A stretch of DNA of 64,000 nt from Pseudarthrobacter oxydans (GTDB lineage Bacteria; Actinomycetota; Actinomycetes; Actinomycetales; Micrococcaceae), in contig NZ_CP139438.1 of the NCBI RefSeq assembly GCF_034258515.1, positions 2,046,001 to 2,110,000 on the forward strand, in the 5' to 3' direction. Below, one piece after another: positions 18,491 through 26,110 of this stretch; within the stretch, counting starts at the first letter, position 1; every line of letters begins with the position of its first letter. Made by a program: the position numbers and the translations under genes. Below the pieces are notes generated by a model. The model did not search any database. It was not told where the DNA came from and saw nothing but the letters and a program-made list of their open reading frames with translations.

Positions 18491-18523
18491 CATTGTGAGT
18501 TGTTGGCCATATAGTGGGCACTA
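18491..18523. promoter_or_regulatory. Candidate IclR operator, ABC-operon side
   Basis: The interval between the divergent ATPase and IclR starts holds CATTGTGA (18491-18498), CATATAGTG (18508-18516), and the small palindrome TAGTG-GG-CACTA (18512-18523). CATATnGTG recurs twice in the palindrome at 19395-19422, before the CoA-transferase gene, so one protein may bind both. Confidence 0.45.
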
Positions 18524-18612
18524 CGCTAACAGTAACGTCTGTCACACTACAAGGGGGCTTCAAATAGGCGCCACCCCGCCCTGACCGAGAAGAAGGAACC
18601 TGGAATCGAGCC

Positions 18613-19404
18613 ATGAGCGCAACCGAAAACGCCGCCGCCCCGTTGCTGGTGCTGAAGAAGATCACGGCCATCCTTGATGCCTTCTCCCTGGTGCGGCCAG
18701 AATTGAGCCTCGCCGAAATACGCGCGGAGACCGGGTTGCCGCACTCCACGGTGCAGCGCCTGGTCGCGAATATGGTGCATGAGGGAATGCTCGATCGGCG
18801 TGATGACCAATTCCGGGTCGGGTTGCGTATGACCCACTGGGCGGCGCCCGCCCGGCAGGGCCTGGACTTCCTGGAATTGCTGACACCGGTAATACGGCGA
18901 TTGCGGGATGAGCTGGGCGAGACGGTCTGCATCTTCAGGGAATCGCAGGGAAGCAGGGTTTGCGTCGCGTTGGCCGAGACCCGACGGGTTCTTCGAAGGG
19001 CGGTCGAGGTCGGCGATATCATGCCGCTCCACGCCGGTTCGGCGGGCCGCGTATTGCTCGCCTGGAACCCCGACCTGGCGGAGAAGGTCTACGGGTCAGG
19101 GCTCCGGTCCATCACCGACCAGACCATCACGGACGCAGCAAGCCTTGATGCCGCCGTCTCGAAGACTCGTGCGGACGGTTTTGCCATCACTACCGGGGAG
19201 CGGGTTTCCGGGGCCAGCGGCTTGTCTGTTCCGATCTTCGGCCCGCAGGCTGAGCTCTACGGTGCACTCACCGTCATGGGGCCCACCATGAGGATGCCTT
19301 ACGACGTGTGTGCTTCCTGGATAGAGCCGGTCATCGCCGCGGCAGCTGAAGGTACCCGGCTGATCGGCGGAAGTCTTCCCTCCGAGGTGGAGCCCATATC
19401 GTGA
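18613..19404 (+). CDS. IclR-family transcriptional regulator
   Basis: A 263-residue regulator with an N-terminal helix-turn-helix (residues about 10-60; LSLAEIRAETGLPHSTVQRLVANMV) and a C-terminal GAF-like effector domain. That domain has MPLHAGSAGRVLLAW near 138 and ITTGERVSGASGLSVPIF near 193. IclR proteins typically sense small organic acids or aromatic intermediates. It is divergent from the importer operon and lies 124 bp upstream of the CoA-transferase/lyase pair. Repeated CATATnGTG half-sites are present on both sides. Confidence 0.93.
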   Translation: MSATENAAAPLLVLKKITAILDAFSLVRPELSLAEIRAETGLPHSTVQRLVANMVHEGMLDRRDDQFRVGLRMTHWAAPARQGLDFLELLTPVIRRLRDELGETVCIFRESQGSRVCVALAETRRVLRRAVEVGDIMPLHAGSAGRVLLAWNPDLAEKVYGSGLRSITDQTITDAASLDAAVSKTRADGFAITTGERVSGASGLSVPIFGPQAELYGALTVMGPTMRMPYDVCASWIEPVIAAAAEGTRLIGGSLPSEVEPIS

Positions 19405-19422
19405 TTTCATGTTCACAATATG
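19395..19422. promoter_or_regulatory. Palindromic operator upstream of the CoA-transferase/lyase operon
   Basis: CATATCGTGA (19395-19404) and TCACAATATG (19413-19422) pair at nine of ten positions across an 8-bp spacer. The left arm overlaps the IclR stop codon and the site is about 107 bp upstream of the next start. It is a good IclR operator candidate because the half-site recurs on the other side of the IclR gene. Confidence 0.55.
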
Positions 19423-19528
19423 AGGACAGGAGTGCATACTGGTTCCTGTACGACGGGGAGCTCATGAACCTCCGTCCGTGTGTACGTCGCCCACTGGGTC
19501 CGCATCAGGAATCAGGAGTTGAGATTTG

Positions 19529-20848
19529 ATGAAGGTTGTCGAAACCGGCACAGCGAAGCTTGGCAAGGACGCAGAGGACGGGGCCGGCCACGGGATCGCT
19601 GAAGAAACGCCACCAGCCGTCGCAGGCAGGCCCAAAATCGCGGGCGATGGTGCGGGTCCTCTGTCCGGCGTGCGCGTCCTCGAACTGGGATCCCTGATCG
19701 CCGGCCCTTTCGCGGGACGGCAGATGGCAGACTTCGGTGCCGAAGTCATCAAGGTCGAATCCCCAAACAGGCCGGATCCCATGCGCGAATGGGGCCGCGC
19801 GCGCGTTAATGACCACACCCTGTGGTGGTCGGTGCAGTCCCGCGGCAAAAAGTGCGTCACTATGGACCTGAAAGCCCCCCGCGGCCGGGAGCTCTTTCTT
19901 GAGCTCTGCAAGGACGCCGACGTCATCCTCGAGAACTTCCGCCCGGGCACTATGGAAAAGCTTGGCCTCGGCCCTGAAGAGCTGTGGAAGATCAATCCCG
20001 GCCTCATCATCGCCCGGGTCTCGGGATACGGACAGACTGGTCCGGAAGCATCAAAGCCGGGTTATGCCTCCGTCGCCGAAGCGCGGAGCGGATTGCGGCA
20101 CCTGAACGGCTATCCCGACCAGCCGCCACCCCGCACAGGTATTTCACTGGGGGACAGCCTCGGCTCGCTGTATGCCCTGCAGGGGATCCTGCTGGCGTTG
20201 TACTGGCGGGATGCCCGCGGGGGGACCGGCCAGGTGGTCGATGTGTCGCTCGTTGAGGCGTGCTTTTCACTACTGGAGAGCGCGGTGCCGGACTACGCCG
20301 CCACCGGTATTGTTCCCGGACCCAGCGGCTCGGGACTGAAGGGGATCGCGCCGTCGAACATCTTCCGCTCCAGCGACGGCAAGTGGGTTGTCATAGCGGC
20401 CAACCAGGATTCGGTCTTCGTGCGCCTGGCCACAGCGATGGGCATGCCCGGGCTCGCGGAGGACCCGAAATACCGTGATCATGCGCAGCGGGGCCGCAAC
20501 CAGGAGGAGCTTGAAAGCATCATCGCCGATTGGGCGGTGCACTACTCCGCCGGCGAGCTGGTCAGCCTGCTCGATAAACACGCTGTTCCGAACAGCACCG
20601 TGAGTACCGTTGAAGATATCTTCGAGGATCCGCAGCTCAAAGCCAGGGACATGCTCGTGGAAGTGGCTGACGACGAGCTGGGCGCCGTGGTCCAGCCGGG
20701 AATCGTTCCCAAGCTCACGCGCTCCGCCGGCCGGATTAGCTGGAACGGGCCTTTGGTGCATGGATCCCACAATGCCGATGTGTACCAGGGCCTCCTGAAC
20801 CTCACCGAAGAAGAGTTTCAGAATGCACGTAGCGAAGGAGCAATCTGA
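19529..20848 (+). CDS. CaiB/BaiF (family III) CoA-transferase, atypical active site
   Basis: A 439-residue family III CoA-transferase with an extra hydrophilic tail of about 40 residues. The fold is clear from SGVRVLELGSLIAGPFAGRQMADFGAEVIKVE and NFRPGTMEKLGLG. Where the other transferase in this window has the nucleophilic Asp (AYDLL), this protein reads PGYASVAEARSGL (about residues 177-189), so the usual Asp is not visible and a Glu lies three to four positions later. The ATG at 19529 is used; a TTG directly before it is better spaced from AGGAG. The stop overlaps the HMG-CoA-lyase-like gene by one base, so activation of an acid followed by C-C cleavage is likely. Confidence 0.9.
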   Translation: MKVVETGTAKLGKDAEDGAGHGIAEETPPAVAGRPKIAGDGAGPLSGVRVLELGSLIAGPFAGRQMADFGAEVIKVESPNRPDPMREWGRARVNDHTLWWSVQSRGKKCVTMDLKAPRGRELFLELCKDADVILENFRPGTMEKLGLGPEELWKINPGLIIARVSGYGQTGPEASKPGYASVAEARSGLRHLNGYPDQPPPRTGISLGDSLGSLYALQGILLALYWRDARGGTGQVVDVSLVEACFSLLESAVPDYAATGIVPGPSGSGLKGIAPSNIFRSSDGKWVVIAANQDSVFVRLATAMGMPGLAEDPKYRDHAQRGRNQEELESIIADWAVHYSAGELVSLLDKHAVPNSTVSTVEDIFEDPQLKARDMLVEVADDELGAVVQPGIVPKLTRSAGRISWNGPLVHGSHNADVYQGLLNLTEEEFQNARSEGAI

Positions 20849-21765
20849 TGGCGTTTGCCCACGGAACCAGGCCGGTCTCGATCGTGGACGTCAGCCCGCG
20901 CGACGGGCTGCAGAACGAGAAGACCCCCGTGAGCACGGAAGATAAGGTCCGGCTCATCGAAGAGCTGATCCGGATGGGTGCGCGGCGGATCGAAGCCGTC
21001 AGCTTTGTGAATCCCAAAGCCGTACCCCAGATGGCTGATGCCGACGCCGTGATGGCGTCGGTCCCGCGCACCGACGCCGTGAGCTATATCGGCCTGGTGC
21101 TGAACACCAGGGGTGCCCTCCGGGCTGTCGATGCCGGGGTGGACGAGATGAACTATGTACTGCCGGTGACCGACGCATTCGCCTCAGCCAACCAGAACAC
21201 CACAGTTGCTGCAGCGCTTAGGGCTCTGGAGGAAGTGTCGGACATCGCTGCCGCCGCATCCATTCCACTCAGCGTCACCGCAGCTGTCGCTTTTGGCTGC
21301 CCCTACCAGGGAGACGTCCCGATCGAGCAGACCCTCGAGGTCGTCCGCAGTGCAATTGGCCGCGCGAACCTGGCTGAAGTGGCGTTGGCCGACACGATTG
21401 GTTGCGCCGTGCCGTGGCAGGTGGGCGAGACTTTCGCCACGCTGCGCCAGGAAACCGACCTGCAGTTGAGGGCCCACCTTCACGAGACCCGCCACACTGC
21501 GCTGGCCAATACTTATGCGGCGATGGCGTCGGGTGTCGATGTGTTCGACAGTAGCGTCGGTGGTCTCGGAGGATGCCCCTTCGCTCCCGGCGCGGCCGGA
21601 AATATCTCCACGGAGGATCTCGCGTGGATGCTCGGGCGTGCAGGCTTCCCGACAGGCATCGACGTGCACAAAGCAACGGAACTGGGCCGCTGGATTTGCG
21701 GCCTCGTCGGTACCAATCCGCGTTCCGGACTGGCAGGGGCAGGAGTGTTCCCGGCGGCAGCGTAA
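20848..21765 (+). CDS. HMG-CoA lyase-like enzyme (HMGL/DRE-TIM family)
   Basis: A 305-residue TIM-barrel lyase of the HMG-CoA lyase family. SPRDGLQNE at 16-24 supplies the catalytic Arg and Asp, HLHETR at 210-215 supplies the metal-binding His pair, and GLGGCPFAPGAAGN holds the active-site Cys243. It cleaves a 3-hydroxy-3-methylacyl-CoA such as HMG-CoA or citramalyl-CoA to acetyl-CoA plus a keto acid. An AAGGAG site lies inside the preceding gene, and coupling to a CoA-transferase suggests that the free acid is activated first. Whether the substrate is 3-hydroxy-3-methylglutarate or citramalate is not decidable here. Confidence 0.9.
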   Translation: MAFAHGTRPVSIVDVSPRDGLQNEKTPVSTEDKVRLIEELIRMGARRIEAVSFVNPKAVPQMADADAVMASVPRTDAVSYIGLVLNTRGALRAVDAGVDEMNYVLPVTDAFASANQNTTVAAALRALEEVSDIAAAASIPLSVTAAVAFGCPYQGDVPIEQTLEVVRSAIGRANLAEVALADTIGCAVPWQVGETFATLRQETDLQLRAHLHETRHTALANTYAAMASGVDVFDSSVGGLGGCPFAPGAAGNISTEDLAWMLGRAGFPTGIDVHKATELGRWICGLVGTNPRSGLAGAGVFPAAA

Positions 21766-22108
21766 GGCGCAGTACTTCGGCTGCACCTCGCGTCGCCTGG
21801 TTTGAGTTCAAACATAATGCCCGGCGATTCGAACGGCGGCGCTTTTAAGTCGAAAGCTATGGGCTAGATGTCAATGTGGGAATAAATCGCCCTTGTTCGC
21901 GGCCTGGGTGCCAGGTACCTACCGCGTCAAGCGATGGGATAAGGCACACATGATGTTCTGGAACTTGCATCCCCAGCGCAAGACACTAATAAAAAATCTT
22001 CCCTGAGTGGACGAAGATGAACCACAGGAGGAGGGGTGCGCCGTCCCGGTGTAAATGGCGTGGTAACGGTCGCGGGTTTCCGTGAGCGTTGTCGAGCTTC
22101 ATGGCTTG
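21766..22108. other. Non-coding gap before the inulin cluster
   Basis: About 340 bp between convergent genes. A small palindrome GTTTGA-gt-TCAAAC lies at 21800-21813. No supported open reading frame or tRNA-like fold was seen. The junction separates the acyl-CoA island from the inulin cluster. Confidence 0.4.
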
Positions 22109-22148
22109 AGCCGTCTTCACTGCCGGGCAACTGGCAGTGAAGACGGCT
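22109..22148. terminator. Perfect hairpin between convergent genes
   Basis: Arms at 22109-22124 and 22133-22148 are perfect 16-nt complements around an 8-nt loop. It lies 17 bp beyond the stop of the reverse-strand inulin fructotransferase gene. The forward side is followed by a T-containing run. It is most likely a terminator for the fructotransferase transcript and possibly for the opposite strand. Confidence 0.75.
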
Positions 22149-22164
22149 ATCTTGCTTTCCGGGC

Positions 22165-23499
22165 CTAGGGGGTTGGCCTTATGGCTGTATCGGCGCTGTA
22201 GGAAGTGACCTTTGAAGCGGGGCCGCTGTCAAGCACTTTTGATCGGACTGTGGAAGCATCCAAAACGACGTGCTGTGTTTCGACGTTGCTCACAACATGG
22301 TTGGTGGCCACTACGTTGCTGTCACCCCCGGCGACAAGGATCATTGTCGGCTGGGCGTTCGGCGGTACGATCCTGTCGGGCGAGACGTCGTAAGCGATGA
22401 GGTTGTTGGCGAAAAAGTTGTTGTCTCCCGCGATGTGAACCACGCCGTAAAGATCGTCCAGGCCGTTGGATGTTCCGAGGAACGGCGGGAAGCCTTCCAT
22501 ACCGCGCCGGAAGTGGTTGCCAGTGATCAGGTTTTCCTTGCAGTTGTTAATGAGGCGCATTATGCCGGGGAAGAAACCCTGGAACCTGTTCGAGGTCACC
22601 GAGCATCTGTTGCAGCCGGTCAGCTCGACCAGGCTCCTGCCCCGGGGGAACAGGTTGTTACCGGTGATGAGAAGACCTTCGTGATTCTCCGCCAGCAGGG
22701 TGGCCCCCTCCGGCCCGGCCCCCATGAGGTTGTTGCTGACGATCGTCGCCTGTCCGGCGCCGGTGAGTTCTACGCAGTTGCCGCATTCGGCGATCATGTT
22801 GTCGTGGACACGCAGGGCGTCGGCGCCACGGACTATGAGTGCGTGTTCGAGATACACAAAACCCATGCCGGTGATGTGGAAGGAGTCGTTGTCTGAGGCG
22901 ACTTCAATGCCGGTTCTGCCGTTTCGGTAGCTGTTGCCGTCTGGCGGGAACTCCACGCCATCAAGGCAGAAGTCGCGGAAAACAACTCCGGACAGGCGGG
23001 GGCTCCCCGCCCGACGTACCAGGAAGGCCTGCGGAGCTGTTGAAGGAGTAAGGACACGGATGTGGCTGCCGCCGGGCTGCAGTTCGAGCCAGCCGGACGT
23101 GTCCACATTGTCCTTTATGCTGCGGGAGAAGAACCCGTGGCCAAAGCCTGCAATGGTCAGATAGCTGACGTCCACGACAACTTGAGTCCGAAGGTCGTAG
23201 TCGCCCGGGGGGATGGTGATGACGGCGCCCGGCCGGGCGTCTGCCGTGGTCTGGCGCTTTTTGACGTCCGCGATGATGTCATTGATCACCGCACCAATGT
23301 CTATCTGGGCCGTCACCTCGGGCCGGCCCTTGATCTTCCAGGACGTGACGTCGTATCTGTTTGTTTCTTCCGTGCTGTCCGCGGCCTGCGCCGGTGCTGC
23401 AGCGCCAAGAGCCAGCGCTCCGGTAAGCGTGGCAACAGCGCCAGCGCCTAATAGTCTGCGTCGGCTCGGGTCCATCATCAGCGAATTTTTGTCAGTCAA
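22165..23499 (-). CDS. Inulin fructotransferase, Tat-exported (DFA-forming, probably DFA III)
   Basis: A 444-residue parallel beta-helix enzyme that releases difructose anhydride from inulin ends outside the cell. The start is taken as TTG at 23499, because GAGGAG lies 7 bp upstream; the ATG at 23478 has no such site. Counted from TTG, the catalytic pair known for inulin fructotransferases falls at Asp233 (HDNMIAE) and Glu244 (CVEL). The N-terminus has a twin-Arg Tat signal (PSRRRLLGAGAV, then a hydrophobic run ending AAAPAQA). Repeated GxGxxNxV-type coils are visible throughout. It is divergent from the importer operon. DFA III rather than DFA I product is inferred from the DFA-III-hydrolase-like gene downstream. 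Confidence 0.92.
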   Translation of the reverse strand: MTDKNSLMMDPSRRRLLGAGAVATLTGALALGAAAPAQAADSTEETNRYDVTSWKIKGRPEVTAQIDIGAVINDIIADVKKRQTTADARPGAVITIPPGDYDLRTQVVVDVSYLTIAGFGHGFFSRSIKDNVDTSGWLELQPGGSHIRVLTPSTAPQAFLVRRAGSPRLSGVVFRDFCLDGVEFPPDGNSYRNGRTGIEVASDNDSFHITGMGFVYLEHALIVRGADALRVHDNMIAECGNCVELTGAGQATIVSNNLMGAGPEGATLLAENHEGLLITGNNLFPRGRSLVELTGCNRCSVTSNRFQGFFPGIMRLINNCKENLITGNHFRRGMEGFPPFLGTSNGLDDLYGVVHIAGDNNFFANNLIAYDVSPDRIVPPNAQPTMILVAGGDSNVVATNHVVSNVETQHVVLDASTVRSKVLDSGPASKVTSYSADTAIRPTP

Positions 23500-23651
23500 C
23501 GCTTGTCTCCTCAATGCACTGTGGAATGTGTGGGCTATCCGGGACCGCAAAGCATCGGTTTTCGCAGCACAGGGCGGCAGGTTTCAACGAGAGCTCCGCA
23601 TACGCGTGGAAGATGTCCCGACCGCCATGGAGTCGGGAGTCCCAAGTGGTG

Positions 23652-23665
23652 CCAAAACGATTTGG
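23652..23665. promoter_or_regulatory. LacI-type operator, fructotransferase side
   Basis: CCAAAACGATTTGG is a 14-bp near-palindrome with a central CpG, typical of LacI-family sites. It is the exact reverse complement of the site at 23786-23799 and lies about 150 bp upstream of the fructotransferase start. Confidence 0.7.
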
Positions 23666-23785
23666 TTGGCCGGATACATTGAGGCTAGGAGGGCGGAGCA
23701 ACAGCTGTCAACGCCAAAATGTCCCACGGTTTTTGGCAAAGCAGCGACCCTTGACACCTGAACCTGCCCAGTCCTATCGTGGATG

Positions 23786-23810
23786 CCAAATCGTTTTGGC
23801 AAAACGATTT
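23786..23810. promoter_or_regulatory. LacI-type operator, importer side (overlapping double site)
   Basis: CCAAATCGTTTTGG at 23786-23799 has the central CpG of LacI operators. It overlaps a perfect inverted repeat of 11-bp arms, AAATCGTTTTG (23788-23798) and CAAAACGATTT (23800-23810), around one G. It is 54-78 bp upstream of the sugar-binding-protein start. The LacI gene in the downstream operon is the obvious ligand-responsive binder. Confidence 0.8.
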
Positions 23811-23863
23811 TTCAGTCCAAGTCACTCTCACCATTCCGTTCAAGAGAAAGTGAGTCGACAGCG

Positions 23864-25141
23864 ATGTCCACTCGTAAATTCATCGGCAGGCTCGCCATCG
23901 GCGGCATCTGCAGCGCCGTCGCACTGGCCGCCTCGGCCTGCGGCGCAGGTGGCCCGGCCCCGTCTACAGGAACTGCCGGAACCAACACCGTCAACGTCCT
24001 GGTCGAAGCCGGCGGCCACGCCGAACTGACCGGCGTCGCCGCACAATGCAAGAAGGACGCCGGCGTAGACGTCAACTTCGTTGAACTGCCCTACGACGGC
24101 ATGTTCAACCGGCTTTCCAGCGAATTCTCCTCCGGCAACGTCTCCTTCGACGTGGCCGCCCTGGACTCCGTGTGGCTGCCCAGCTTCAAGGACGCCCTCC
24201 AGCCCATTGACGAGATCTTCACTGACGAGGCGAAAAAGGACATCTTCCCGGCCCTGGTCAAGGAAGCCAACGTCGACGGGCACTTCGTGGGCCTGCCCGC
24301 CTGGACCAACGCCGAAATTATCCTGTACCGCAAGGACCTGTTCGAGGACGCCAAGAATAAGGCCGACTTCCAGACAAGGTACGGCTATGAGCTGGCTGCC
24401 CCCACCACGTGGAAGCAGTACCAGGACATCTCCGAGTTCTTCACCAAGGACGGCATGTACGGTACGGATGTCAAGGGCGGCGTGGAAACCGAATGGCTGG
24501 CCCACGTCCTGCAGGCCGGCTCGCCCATGGTTCTGGACGGCGACAAGGTGGTCATTGACAACGCCGCGCATAAGGAAGCCCTTGACTTCTACGTGGGCCT
24601 CGCCAAGTACGCTCCGTCCGGCGCAGCGCAGGTGGACTGGGCTGCAGCCCAGAACCTGTTCAACCAAGGCCAGACCGCCATGACCAGGTTCTGGGCCCAC
24701 GCCTACCGGCAGATTCCCAAAGACTCCCCGGTGGCGGGCAAGGTGGGCGCAGCCCCCATGATCGCCGGTTCCGCCGGCGTCGGCGGCGTTCCGGGCCCCT
24801 GGTACCTCACGGTGCCGAAGGCCACCAAGAACACCGAGGCGGCCAAGAAGTTCGTGAAGTGCTCCTACGACTACAACGACAGGGGCATCGAATCCAGCCT
24901 GGGCCTGGCCTCCCGCATCTCCGCGTTCGAGAAGTACCAGGACAAGGAAGGCTACGAGAGCTTCAAGCCGCTGATCGAAACTCTCAACGGTGAAGCCACC
25001 GCCACCCGTCCGGCCACCGAGAAGTGGCAGCAGATCGTGGACACCGTCCTGGTTCCCATGCTGCAGAAGGCCGTTGCCGGCGGTGACTCCGCCGCCCTCC
25101 TCGCCGACGCCAAGAAGCAGATCGAGGACCTCCTCAAGTAA
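23864..25141 (+). CDS. CUT1 ABC sugar-binding lipoprotein
   Basis: A 425-residue extracellular solute-binding protein. The ATG at 23864 (MSTRKFIGRLAIGG) is chosen because it begins a proper lipoprotein signal ending SACGAG; an upstream in-frame ATG at 23783 would lie inside the operator. The mature part carries the family 1 features DVAALDSVWLPSF, GLPAWTNAEIILYRKDLF and NQGQTAMTRFWAHAYRQ. It is first in an operon with two permeases, a LacI repressor and intracellular fructan enzymes. Difructose anhydride or short fructo-oligosaccharides are its probable ligands. No ATPase gene is present, as is common for actinobacterial CUT1 systems that share an MsiK-type ATPase. Confidence 0.93.
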   Translation: MSTRKFIGRLAIGGICSAVALAASACGAGGPAPSTGTAGTNTVNVLVEAGGHAELTGVAAQCKKDAGVDVNFVELPYDGMFNRLSSEFSSGNVSFDVAALDSVWLPSFKDALQPIDEIFTDEAKKDIFPALVKEANVDGHFVGLPAWTNAEIILYRKDLFEDAKNKADFQTRYGYELAAPTTWKQYQDISEFFTKDGMYGTDVKGGVETEWLAHVLQAGSPMVLDGDKVVIDNAAHKEALDFYVGLAKYAPSGAAQVDWAAAQNLFNQGQTAMTRFWAHAYRQIPKDSPVAGKVGAAPMIAGSAGVGGVPGPWYLTVPKATKNTEAAKKFVKCSYDYNDRGIESSLGLASRISAFEKYQDKEGYESFKPLIETLNGEATATRPATEKWQQIVDTVLVPMLQKAVAGGDSAALLADAKKQIEDLLK

Positions 25142-25222
25142 GAGCCCCCGCGGCCGGCATCTGCCGAAGAGGCACAGCAACTCCGGTGCCGGCCGCGGCC
25201 CCAACCAGCGGAAGAGAAAACC

Positions 25223-26110
25223 GTGCGCATCTCCGATCGCCGCTTCGCATTGTTCCTGATGACACCAGCGGCGCTGTTCCTGGCAATATTCGTGGCATTC
25301 CCGCTGTTCCGCCTGGTGGCGGACAGCTTCTACAAGATCTCCCCAATCGCTGGCGGCCCCCGCGACTTCGTCGGCATGGACAACTACTTCCGCGCCTTCG
25401 CATCCGAGGCCTTCACGGGAGCGGGCTGGCGGACCCTGGCCTACACCCTGGTGGTGGTCACCCTTGAGTTCGCGCTGGGCCTGGGCATGGCCCTGCTGTT
25501 CACCATGCTGGGCCGCAGTTCCCAGATCTGGCGGACGGTGTTCATGTACCCGCTCATGATCGCCCCAATTGTGGCAGGCCTGCTCTGGAAGTTCCTGATG
25601 ATCGACAACTTCGGCCTCATCGGAACGCTCCTGCACCAGGCAGGCATCCTGGACAACCCTAACCAGATCGGCTGGCTGTCCGACCCCGGCATCGTGCTCT
25701 ACTCGGTGGCCATACCGGACATCTGGCTGACCACCTCGTTCATGTGCCTGGTACTGTTCGCCGGGCTGCAGAACATTCCCGGCGACCTCATCGAAGCCGC
25801 ACGGCTGGATGGTGCCCGCGCACCGGCCCTGCTGTTCCGGATCATCCTTCCGCTGCTCCGCCCCGTCATCGCCGTCGCGTTGGTGGTCCGCGGCATCGAC
25901 GCAGCCAGGGCATTTGACACCATCCTCATCCAAACCAACGGCGGCCCTCAGTCCGCCTCGGAAACCATGAGCCTGCTGATCTACCGCACCATGATCCGCT
26001 TCGGCGATCCGGGCCTCGCCAGCGCCATGGGCACCATCTACCTGCTGGCGATGCTCGCGGTCGCATTCTTCGCAGTGGCTACCATCTGGCGGCCAGGAAA
26101 GGACAGCTGA
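25223..26110 (+). CDS. CUT1 ABC sugar permease (MalF-like)
   Basis: A 295-residue permease starting at GTG, preceded by GGAAGAG. It has about six membrane helices, and the EAA loop appears as IEAARLDGARAPALLFRIILPLLRP near residue 190. Its stop overlaps the next permease start by one base. With the binding protein and the second permease it forms the uptake channel for the DFA produced outside the cell. Confidence 0.93.
   Translation: MRISDRRFALFLMTPAALFLAIFVAFPLFRLVADSFYKISPIAGGPRDFVGMDNYFRAFASEAFTGAGWRTLAYTLVVVTLEFALGLGMALLFTMLGRSSQIWRTVFMYPLMIAPIVAGLLWKFLMIDNFGLIGTLLHQAGILDNPNQIGWLSDPGIVLYSVAIPDIWLTTSFMCLVLFAGLQNIPGDLIEAARLDGARAPALLFRIILPLLRPVIAVALVVRGIDAARAFDTILIQTNGGPQSASETMSLLIYRTMIRFGDPGLASAMGTIYLLAMLAVAFFAVATIWRPGKDS

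Larger units (their letters stand above)
23500..23863. promoter_or_regulatory. Divergent promoter region of the inulin cluster
   Basis: 364 bp between the fructotransferase and the sugar-binding-protein genes. It contains two LacI-type operators, listed separately, one nearer each gene. No protein-coding gene is supported here. Placement implies shared, inducible control of enzyme export and sugar uptake. Confidence 0.7.

Noticed and set aside
18471..19022. Upstream extension of the ABC ATPase frame by 184 codons
   Set aside because: The extension runs antisense through the IclR gene and lacks ATPase sequence. The ATG at 18470 gives a normal-length protein.
21800..21850. tRNA-like TTCGAA/TTCAAA elements
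   Set aside because: No acceptor stem or cloverleaf could be built around them.
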